Source: Treponema sp. (GTDB taxonomy: Bacteria; Spirochaetota; Spirochaetia; Treponematales; Breznakiellaceae). From it: a stretch of DNA of 5,567 nucleotides. This document shows positions 1-5,246 of this stretch, one piece after another (positions within the stretch are counted from its first letter, which is position 1; the number at the start of each line of letters is the position of its first letter). The translations under genes and the position numbers were made by a program. The stretch covers positions 1 through 5,567 of the forward strand of contig JAISMQ010000209.1 in the NCBI GenBank assembly GCA_031276685.1, given 5' to 3'. The notes beneath the pieces are model-generated. The model saw nothing but the letters and a program-made list of their open reading frames with translations, was not told the DNA's origin and ran no database searches.

Positions 1-168
1 AAAACCGAGGATGATATTGCCAAAACCAGGAATTTCGGGAAAAAATCCCTCCAGGAGATCAAGGAGAAGCTTAAAGAGTGGAACCTGGGCCTGGGGATTA
101 CGGATATAAACCAGCTAAAGAACGCTGTACGGGTTGTTCCCCAGAAGGAAGTAGAAGATGAAGCATAG
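1..168 (+). CDS. rpoA: RNA polymerase alpha subunit, C-terminal fragment (5' end outside window)
   Basis: The frame is open from base 1 to a TAG at 166-168 and gives 55 residues, starting KTEDDIAKTRNFGKKSL and ending EVEDEA. This is the end of the alpha C-terminal domain: the run 'AKTRNFGKKSLQEIKEKL' followed by 'LGLG' matches the conserved helix-hairpin-helix-like segment ('KTPNLGKKSLTEIK...GLSLG' in other bacteria). That domain contacts UP-element DNA and activators. The N-terminal assembly domain and most of the CTD lie outside the window. The last ~20 residues, after LGLG, are a short tail without a recognised motif. The stop overlaps the start of rplQ by 11 bp, the normal rpoA-rplQ order of the alpha operon, which suggests translational coupling. 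Identification is firm; only the tail length is lineage-specific. Confidence 0.93.
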   Translation, partial: KTEDDIAKTRNFGKKSLQEIKEKLKEWNLGLGITDINQLKNAVRVVPQKEVEDEA

Positions 169-643
169 GAGAGGGTTTAACCCCCTTGAACGGACTTCCG
201 CCCATCGTAAGGCCCTTCGCCGAAGCATGATAACGTCCCTTTTTAACCATGAGCGGATTAGAACCACCAAGGCGAAGGCGCTGGAGATCCGGCGCGGTGC
301 GGAAAAGCTTATTACACGGGCCAAGGTGGATTCGGTTCATAACCGCCGCATAGCTTCCAGCCGTCTTTACAGCGAGGGGATAGTGGCTAAGCTTTTTACT
401 GATATTGCCCCGCGGATGAAGGATCGGCCAGGCGGTTATACCCGGATTATCAAGCTTGGACAGCGGGCCGGGGATGCTGCGGAGCTGGTCATTCTGGAAC
501 TGGTGGATTACAAGCTGGACACTGAAGGGGCGGACAAAAAGGCCAAAAAAGCCGATAAGGCGGGTTCGGGCAAAAAGCCCCCAAAAAACAATGGCGGAAA
601 GGGCGGAAAAACTGAAAAGCCCAAGGTCGTTGAAAAAGCCTAA
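158..643 (+). CDS. rplQ: 50S ribosomal protein L17 (bL17) with Lys/Gly-rich C-terminal extension
   Basis: This gene encodes the bL17 component of the large ribosomal subunit, 161 residues long. The N-terminal ~118 residues carry the family signature: 'MKHRRGFNPLERTSAHRKAL', then 'LFNHERIRTT', 'AEKLITRAK', 'VAKLFTDIAPRMKDRPGGY' and 'TRIIKLGQRAGDAAELVILEL'. The family is usually about 115-130 residues. The remaining ~43 residues (119-161) are a low-complexity tail rich in Lys, Gly, Pro and Ala, likely disordered and RNA-contacting (inference). The ATG at 158 lies inside the 3' end of rpoA and is preceded by a purine-rich Shine-Dalgarno stretch (AGAAGGAA, about 143-150) at good spacing. The residue pattern from Met1 matches the true L17 N terminus, so the start is secure. 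The next gene starts 14 bp downstream. Confidence 0.96.
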   Translation: MKHRRGFNPLERTSAHRKALRRSMITSLFNHERIRTTKAKALEIRRGAEKLITRAKVDSVHNRRIASSRLYSEGIVAKLFTDIAPRMKDRPGGYTRIIKLGQRAGDAAELVILELVDYKLDTEGADKKAKKADKAGSGKKPPKNNGGKGGKTEKPKVVEKA

Positions 644-657
644 AAAGGGGGAAGGAA

Positions 658-846
658 ATGTCAAAAGCGCACAGGGGCAAGGGGATCCGCGCACTGGTAT
701 CCCATGGCCGGGGCGAGTGCCCGGTATGCAAGCGAACCAATGTAAAGGTCCTGTATGAGTATGAAAACGGCGAGACAAAGGTAAAGCTGTGCAAAATCTG
801 CCGGGCTGCCGTAAAACACGGCAAGAAAAGCGTTGCTCATGAATGA
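658..846 (+). CDS. Small basic zinc-ribbon protein (two CxxC pairs), function unknown
   Basis: This ORF encodes 62 residues starting MSKAHRGKGIRAL. I do not recognise a named family. Four cysteines lie in two pairs, C21-P-V-C24 and C45-K-I-C48, separated by 20 residues that look like a beta-hairpin (KVLYEYENGETKVKL). This is the geometry of a treble-clef or zinc-ribbon knuckle pair, so Zn2+ binding is likely (inference). The flanks are strongly basic (Arg/Lys/His-rich N terminus, then AAVKHGKK after the last Cys), which suits RNA or ribosome binding. The start is well supported: a strong purine-rich site (AAAGGGGGAAGGAA, 644-657) precedes ATG 658, only 14 bp after the rplQ stop, so it is probably cotranscribed with rpoA-rplQ. 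The stop (844-846) lies inside a terminator-like hairpin and overlaps the convergent gene by 10 bp. It could be a lineage-specific ribosomal protein or a small transcription or translation factor. Confidence 0.82.
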   Translation: MSKAHRGKGIRALVSHGRGECPVCKRTNVKVLYEYENGETKVKLCKICRAAVKHGKKSVAHE

Positions 847-854
847 GCCTTTTT
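835..854 (+). terminator. Probable rho-independent terminator of the rpoA-rplQ-zinc-ribbon transcript
   Basis: The perfect inverted repeat GCTCAT/ATGAGC (835-840 and 843-848) folds as a 5-bp stem, GCTCA with TGAGC, closed by a TGAA loop. It is followed by C and five T residues (849-854). The order stem then T-run fits transcription on the plus strand. On the minus strand the stem is followed by AACGCTTTTC, which is a poor U-tract. The stem covers the last codons and stop of the zinc-ribbon gene and the last codons and stop of the convergent gene. The stem is short, so the call is moderate. Confidence 0.5.
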
Positions 855-2108
855 ATCAAAAGGGTTTTTGAGAAGGATATTTCCGCCGGATAGAGTTTCT
901 TCCGCCAGTGCCGTTAACCAGGGAATAGTGATGCTTATGCCCCGCAGCCGCAGCAGGTGCTTTTTTGCCAGGTCTGCGGTGTAGCTGTAAAGGGGATAAA
1001 CCTTAAAACCGGACAAACCGTTTTCGTAGTGGTTTACTACCGGAATAATTCCCGCTTCTTCAATGGTGATTTTTTCGTCACACTGTTTTATCCGCACAAA
1101 GGCAATGCCCCCCAACTGGGTAGGGGCCGTGTCCTGTGCGGATATAAAATTCCCCAGTGAATAAAAACAGAGCGTTTTTTGACCGTCGGGGCGGTCCAGG
1201 AATTCGTAAGGTTCCAGGACGTGGGGGTGGTGGCCGATAACAAGATCCACCTGGTTATCCGCAAGGAAGCGGCTGAGGCGTTTCTGCCCGCCGCTGACAG
1301 TATGCTGGTATTCAACGCCCCAGTGCATGGAAACGATTAGAACATCGCAGAGGGGGCGGAGGGCTTTAATCTCCTTTTCCATGACGGATTCGTTGATAAG
1401 GGATACCAGGTAGGGCTTGTCCCTGGGCAGCGGCAGGCCGTTTGTCCCGTAGGTGTAGGAAAGGAACCCCGTTTTTATGCCGTTTTTTTCAATGATAACT
1501 TTTTTGCTGTCCCGGTTTTCCTGCGAGCGGTGTATACCCAGGTAGTGAATACCGGGGACCGAATCCCAGTAATCCATTGTCGCGAAAACCGCCCCTTCCC
1601 CCTTGTCCATGCTGTGATTCGTGGCGTGGTTGATCACGTCAAACCCGGCGGCCTTTAGCGCGTTCCCGACTTCCTGCGGGGTATTAAACAGGGGGTAGCC
1701 GGAGAAGCCGTATACTTCGCCGCCAAGCGGGGTTTCCTGGTTGATAAAGGCAATGTCCGCCGGTTCGACAATCGGCTTTATTTCCGAATAACAGGCGGTG
1801 AAATTGTAGCTCTGGGTTTCCCGATTGGGGCGGATCATGACATCGTGAAACAGGTTGTCCCCGGCCGCCACCAGGGAAAGGTAATTCGCCTGGTCCTCTG
1901 TGACAGCCTGGTCCTCTGCCGCAGCGGGGGTCTCTGGCGCAACCGGGATTTCCGGGCCGGGCGTCCGGGCCGCGTCCCCGGCTTCGGGTTTTGCTGATTC
2001 CTGCGGCCGGCAGGAGCAAAGGGCCAGGGCCGTTGTGACAAGCAAGGCCGCTGCGATGAGCGAGGTTGATGTGATGGGCAGGGCCGGTATGGCGCGTTTT
2101 TGTTTCAT
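837..2108 (-). CDS. CapA/PgsA-family metallophosphatase-like protein, putative lipoprotein
   Basis: This gene encodes 423 residues. The N terminus is a signal peptide: basic MKQKR, a hydrophobic stretch (about residues 11-30, LIAAALLVTTALAL), then C31-S-C33. LCSC, with C33 as the lipidated residue, is the better lipobox, loose as in spirochaetes. Residues 34-74 are a Pro/Ala/Glu linker. The CapA-like domain follows, with its motifs in order: AAGDNLFHD (81-89), NQETPLGG (123-130), INHATNHSMDKGEGA (159-173), MHWGVEY (261-267), IGHHPHVLEPYE (291-302) and YSLGNFI (316-322). The Asp/His/Asn residues of these motifs resemble metallophosphoesterase metal ligands. Family members include CapA/PgsA of poly-gamma-glutamate export, but many lie outside any capsule locus. 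No capB/capC-like genes are seen here, so a poly-glutamate role is unproven; an envelope-localised hydrolase is the safer reading. The gene is last in the minus-strand series, 24 bp after relA. No convincing Shine-Dalgarno site precedes the ATG, so coupling to relA translation is possible. Confidence 0.87.
   Translation of the reverse strand: MKQKRAIPALPITSTSLIAAALLVTTALALCSCRPQESAKPEAGDAARTPGPEIPVAPETPAAAEDQAVTEDQANYLSLVAAGDNLFHDVMIRPNRETQSYNFTACYSEIKPIVEPADIAFINQETPLGGEVYGFSGYPLFNTPQEVGNALKAAGFDVINHATNHSMDKGEGAVFATMDYWDSVPGIHYLGIHRSQENRDSKKVIIEKNGIKTGFLSYTYGTNGLPLPRDKPYLVSLINESVMEKEIKALRPLCDVLIVSMHWGVEYQHTVSGGQKRLSRFLADNQVDLVIGHHPHVLEPYEFLDRPDGQKTLCFYSLGNFISAQDTAPTQLGGIAFVRIKQCDEKITIEEAGIIPVVNHYENGLSGFKVYPLYSYTADLAKKHLLRLRGISITIPWLTALAEETLSGGNILLKNPFDKKAHS
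848..869 (+). terminator. Possible second, weak hairpin plus T-run in tandem
   Basis: CCTTTT (848-853) can pair with AAAAGG (858-863) around a TATC loop, followed by G and five T residues (864-869). The stem has only two G-C pairs, so it is weak. It shares bases with the T-run of the preceding hairpin and could act as a backup terminator. It lies in the 3' coding end of the minus-strand gene, where Lys/Phe codons alone could create such a pattern by chance. Confidence 0.25.
1888..1918 (-). repeat. Short 18-bp-period repeat in the lipoprotein linker
   Basis: The 13-base string GCCTGGTCCTCTG (plus strand) occurs at 1888-1900 and again at 1906-1918, an 18-bp step. In the protein this gives EDQAVT followed by EDQA (about residues 65-74), within the Pro/Ala/Glu linker between the lipid anchor and the CapA-like domain. 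It is likely a small in-frame duplication in a length-tolerant tether. Confidence 0.6.
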
Positions 2109-2117
2109 GGCAGCCGC

Positions 2118-2147
2118 TTAATCGGCATGGCGTTAATCTGCATGGCG
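2118..2147 (-). repeat. 15-bp tandem duplication of the relA 3' end including its stop codon
   Basis: Read on the minus strand, CGCCATGCAGATTAA (2147-2133) is followed directly by CGCCATGCCGATTAA (2132-2118), with one mismatch in 15. The first copy encodes the last residues of the RelA homologue, R-H-A-D-stop. The second copy would encode exactly R-H-A-D-stop in the same frame. The duplication fills most of the 24-bp gap before the next gene. Confidence 0.8.
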
Positions 2148-4322
2148 GGCCTCGTTTTGTGACAGTTCCCGTATGCTGTGGACACCGGGGATGCCGCGGA
2201 TATTTTTGATAAGCCGTCTGAGGGAGTCCGGATATTCGAGCTGCATGGTAAAGAAACCTGTAAGGCGGTTTGCCGTGGTTTCTTCCAGCCGCCCTTCGAT
2301 AAGGTGGCCCTGGTACTTGCGCACGGCCCCTTCGATTTCGGAAAAAAGGTTGGTCCGGAGTTTGGCCTCTATCTTGAAACGCTTGACGAGGACGGAAAGG
2401 GCGTTTTCCCATTCCGCTTCGATCTTCCGTTCCTCAAAATCGGGAATATTGGCAAGGTTGCCGCAGTCCCGCCGATGGATGATGATCCCCCGGCCCCGGG
2501 AGATGTAGCCGATGATGGGATCCCCGGTGACCGGACGGCAGCAGCGGGCGAAGCGGATCATCATGTTTTTTTCGTCTTCCACCCGAACCTGGAGGGATTG
2601 ATCGTTCTGCCGGATTATCCGCTGCGGCGCTTCCCGGGAGGGCGGGGTTTCGCCCGGCTTTTCCGCCGGTTTTTCCGGGCCGGGGGCGGGTTTTTTCCTG
2701 GCAACGACGTTTTTTTCGATGATGAGGGAATCGTCGTTTTGTTCCAGCCAGGCGCGGATCTTGCTGCGGGCCTTTGAGGTCTTTACGATCCGCAGCCAGT
2801 TGAGATGGGGATGGGCCTGGGGGGATGTAAGGATTTCCACCACCTGGGTATTCCGCAGTTCGGAACTAAGGGGGACGATTGAGCCGTCCGCCTTGGCGCC
2901 GATGCAGTGGCTCCCGACGGCGGAGTGAATACTGTAGGCAAAGTCCAGCGGCGTGGCCCCGGCGGGCAGTTCAACGACCTTGCCCATGGGGGTAAAGACA
3001 TAAATGGAATCCCTAAGTATTTCGCGCCGCAGTTCTTCCAGGAATGTCCGGGAGTCCCGGATGTTTTGTTCCGCCGGTGTGTCCACCGCCCCTCCGGCGG
3101 GGCCGGTTGTTCCGGACTCCGGGGGAACGCCGGGGATCCCGGCGGTTTTCCAATCCCGCAAACGGTTCACAATGGAAATATCCACCGGGCGGACCAGTTC
3201 CCTGGTGCTGCCCTTTTTGTAAAGCCAATGGCTTGCCACGCCGAATTCGGCAACGTGGTGCATTTCCCGGGTACGGATCTGGATTTCCAGCATCCGTTCC
3301 CCGGCTATTCCGGCCGTCCCGGCGCCCCGTTCCCGATCCCGCGCAGGCGGAACAATATCGGTGGTGTGAAGGCTTTGGTAGCCGTTTGATTTTGGCATGG
3401 CGATGTAGTCTTTGAAGCGGCCTTCCAGGGGTTTCCAAAGCCGGTGGACCAGGCCCAGCAGGGTGTAGCAGTGTTCAATACTGCCGCAGAGGATACGGAT
3501 GCCGAAAAGATCGTAGAGGTCCGCGGCGGCCTTGTTGCGCTTGCGCATCTTTTGATAAATCGAGTAAAAGTGCTTGGCCCGGCTGGAAACTTCGATGGGG
3601 ATTCCCGATTCGGCGGCCTCTCTTTGGAGATCCGCCTGTATCCTGTTCAGGAATTCGTTCCGCTCTTCCCGCTTTTCGGAGACGATCTCCCTGATTTGGT
3701 TGTAGGCTTCCCGGTTAAGCCGTTTTAGGGCCAGGTCTTCAAGCTCGTCTTTGATCCAGGATATGCCCAGCCGGTCCGCCAGGGGCGCGTAAACATCGAG
3801 ACACTCCTGGGCCACCGCTTTTTGCTGAGTCGCGGCTGAGGGATCTGGCTCTGCCAATGGCGCCGCCGACGGCTCTGCCGACGGCAGCGCTGTCGGTTCC
3901 GGCCCCGTCGTTGGCGCGGCGGGGCTTCTGTCCAGGTTCCGCATGGTACACAGCCGTTCGGCCAGTTTGATAAAGATGACGCGGATGTCGTCGGCCATGG
4001 CAAAGAGCATCTTGCGGATGTTTTCCGCCTCCCGGATGGTTTTGTTCCTGGCCGGTATGCCCCCGGTTTTCCGCACGCCCTCCACAAGCCGGGCGGTGTC
4101 CGCCCCGAATTGTTCCGCCAACGGGGTATCGGCGCAGTCCAGGAGCAGGGCGGCGGCGACCGTGTCCCCGTCCAGGTTGATGTCCAGAATGACCGAGGCG
4201 ATTTCCAGGGCCAAACCGGGGCTGCGGGTTTCCACGAGGGAAAGGGCGGCGTTGATCCTGTCTTGATCCCGCTGGTTGAAACGCGAGACACGGTTTTTGA
4301 AGGCTGCGATGCTGGTTTCCAT
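2133..4322 (-). CDS. relA: RelA/SpoT-type (p)ppGpp synthetase with degenerate HD hydrolase domain
   Basis: This gene encodes 729 residues, the usual length for a long RSH protein that makes (p)ppGpp from ATP and GDP/GTP. Domains in order are: HD hydrolase-like (about 20-130), synthetase (about 240-370), TGS (438-499), conserved-cysteine zinc-finger-like segment (about 586-625, with C594, C595, H616, C620) and ACT (about 636-720). The synthetase keeps SSRAKHFYSIYQKM (R248, K250), D271 in LYDLFGIR, GRFKDYIAMPKSNGYQSLHTT (Y315) and EIQIRT (E346), an RxKD-type active site. The HD domain has lost its residues: 'HDxxED' reads LDCADT (61-66) and 'KLADRLHNMRTL' reads KLAERLCTMRNL (119-130). I therefore infer a synthetase-only enzyme. 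Extra Pro/Ala/Gly-rich segments lie at about 133-166, 325-343, 393-420 and 543-566. The start is fixed by an in-frame TAA four codons upstream; the region before ATG is A-rich with no clear Shine-Dalgarno. It lies 29 bp after prmC. The name rel or RSH would fit equally well. Confidence 0.93.
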   Translation of the reverse strand: METSIAAFKNRVSRFNQRDQDRINAALSLVETRSPGLALEIASVILDINLDGDTVAAALLLDCADTPLAEQFGADTARLVEGVRKTGGIPARNKTIREAENIRKMLFAMADDIRVIFIKLAERLCTMRNLDRSPAAPTTGPEPTALPSAEPSAAPLAEPDPSAATQQKAVAQECLDVYAPLADRLGISWIKDELEDLALKRLNREAYNQIREIVSEKREERNEFLNRIQADLQREAAESGIPIEVSSRAKHFYSIYQKMRKRNKAAADLYDLFGIRILCGSIEHCYTLLGLVHRLWKPLEGRFKDYIAMPKSNGYQSLHTTDIVPPARDRERGAGTAGIAGERMLEIQIRTREMHHVAEFGVASHWLYKKGSTRELVRPVDISIVNRLRDWKTAGIPGVPPESGTTGPAGGAVDTPAEQNIRDSRTFLEELRREILRDSIYVFTPMGKVVELPAGATPLDFAYSIHSAVGSHCIGAKADGSIVPLSSELRNTQVVEILTSPQAHPHLNWLRIVKTSKARSKIRAWLEQNDDSLIIEKNVVARKKPAPGPEKPAEKPGETPPSREAPQRIIRQNDQSLQVRVEDEKNMMIRFARCCRPVTGDPIIGYISRGRGIIIHRRDCGNLANIPDFEERKIEAEWENALSVLVKRFKIEAKLRTNLFSEIEGAVRKYQGHLIEGRLEETTANRLTGFFTMQLEYPDSLRRLIKNIRGIPGVHSIRELSQNEARHAD
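3847..3885 (-). repeat. Degenerate 24-bp repeat inside the relA Pro/Ala insertion
   Basis: GGCTCTGCCAATGGC (3847-3861) and GGCTCTGCCGACGGC (3871-3885) on the plus strand differ at two bases and are 24 bp apart, i.e. eight codons. They encode part of the SAEPSAAPLAEP run (about residues 148-159). The insertion therefore looks like it grew by in-frame slippage. Confidence 0.5.
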
Positions 4323-4351
4323 TTTTTTGTTTTACGGCGCGCCGGGCCTGT

Positions 4352-5227
4352 CTATCGATATCCGCCGATAACCCGTTCCGCACCGGAAAGATCCTTATAG
4401 ATTTGTATCCCCTTAAAGCCATGTTTTTCAAGTTCATCGCGGACGGGCCCCATAAGGCGTGGTTCCGCTTCCAGCAGGAGGGCGCCCCCGGCGTACAGAT
4501 GGTCCGGCGCCCCGGCAGCGATGCGGCGGATAAGATCGAGCCCGTCCGCGCCGCCGTCCAGGGCCAGGCGCGGTTCCCTTTTAACTTCGGCGGAAAGGCC
4601 CGCGATTTCTGCGGATTTTATGTAGGGGGGGTTGGCGGTGATAAGCTGGAAAGAGCCTGAGATCCGGTCAAAGATGTCGCTTAGGACGAACGTAATGGCG
4701 GGGGCTGCACGGCTTGGTTTTTTAAGCTGGGTTAGAAGCCGGGCGGCGTTGCGCCGGGCGATTTTTAGGGCTTCGGGCGAAATATCGGAGGCCTGCATGT
4801 CCAGGGCGGGGACACTGTGTTTAAGGGCGATAGCAACGGCCCCCGAACCTGTGCAGAGGTCCAGCGCCGGTATTCGCGGGGAAGGGCCGGGGGGCCGGGA
4901 GTCAAGGAACAGGAGGGCCGCCTCTACCAACGTTTCCGTGTCGGGCCGGGGGACCAGGACTGCGGGGCTTACGATAAAGTCCAGGCCCCGGAATTCTTTG
5001 CGGCCCAGGATGTAGGCTACACATTCCCCGGCCAGCCTGCGCCGGATCAGTTCTTCAAAACGTTGGCGGGCGCTGTCCGGAATGGGGCTGGGGTAGGCGA
5101 GGATAAGCCCCGCGCGGTCAATGCGCAGAACCTCCGCCAGAAGCAGGGAGGCGTCCAAGGCGGCGCTGGCGATACCCCCGGCGGCCAGAAGCCGCGTTCC
5201 CTGGGCCTGGGCCGCGTGGACGGTCAT
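4352..5227 (-). CDS. prmC: Release factor glutamine N5-methyltransferase (PrmC/HemK)
   Basis: PrmC uses S-adenosylmethionine to methylate the glutamine of the GGQ motif in class-1 release factors, in the cytoplasm. The protein is 291 residues, normal for the family. An N-terminal helical substrate-binding region (about 1-75) leads into AYILGRKEFRGLDF (71-84) and LVPRPDTETLVE (91-102), both hallmarks of PrmC. The Rossmann methyltransferase fold follows: ALDLCTGSGAVAIAL (121-135, SAM loop), acidic D148 in QASDIS, and the catalytic NPPY at 199-202 (ANPPYI). EPRLALDGGADGLDL (218-232) is also typical. The usual 'LLLEIG' segment reads LLLEAEPRL (250-258), a small deviation away from the catalytic loop. 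ATG 5227 is 19 bp after the prfA stop, with an AAAAGG stretch about 11 bases upstream as a modest ribosome site. The prfA-prmC pairing, enzyme next to its substrate, is a widespread arrangement and confirms the call. Confidence 0.95.
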   Translation of the reverse strand: MTVHAAQAQGTRLLAAGGIASAALDASLLLAEVLRIDRAGLILAYPSPIPDSARQRFEELIRRRLAGECVAYILGRKEFRGLDFIVSPAVLVPRPDTETLVEAALLFLDSRPPGPSPRIPALDLCTGSGAVAIALKHSVPALDMQASDISPEALKIARRNAARLLTQLKKPSRAAPAITFVLSDIFDRISGSFQLITANPPYIKSAEIAGLSAEVKREPRLALDGGADGLDLIRRIAAGAPDHLYAGGALLLEAEPRLMGPVRDELEKHGFKGIQIYKDLSGAERVIGGYR

Positions 5228-5246
5228 GTGTTGCCGCGCCTTTTGT

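Noticed and set aside
98..859. Minus-strand open frame of 253 residues opposite rplQ and the zinc-ribbon gene.
   Set aside because: It covers two well-supported genes on the other strand, starts without a ribosome site and shows no recognisable domain, so it is a shadow frame.
1684..2412. Minus-strand 242-residue frame spanning the relA-lipoprotein junction.
   Set aside because: It is an alternative frame of two real genes, Arg/Pro/Gly-rich with no motif, and is explained by the high G+C content.
2709..2716. A_AAA_AAC heptamer in phase in relA (GAA AAA AAC, residues 536-538), considered as a -1 frameshift site.
   Set aside because: The zero frame continues through intact cysteine and ACT domains, I saw no convincing stimulatory hairpin, and the same GAA AAA AAC string occurs in the CapA-like gene (1482-1489), so it looks like ordinary Glu-Lys-Asn coding.
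2178..2777. Long plus-strand open frame of 199 residues opposite relA.
   Set aside because: It lies antisense to the conserved C-terminal domains of RelA. Its composition (Gly/Pro/Phe-rich, no motif) is typical of the mirror frame of G+C-rich coding DNA.
4335..4344. Perfect palindrome CGGCGCGCCG in the prmC-relA gap, considered as a terminator or operator.
   Set aside because: It has no loop and is not followed by a T-run in either direction. In DNA this G+C-rich a 10-bp palindrome is weak evidence for a site.
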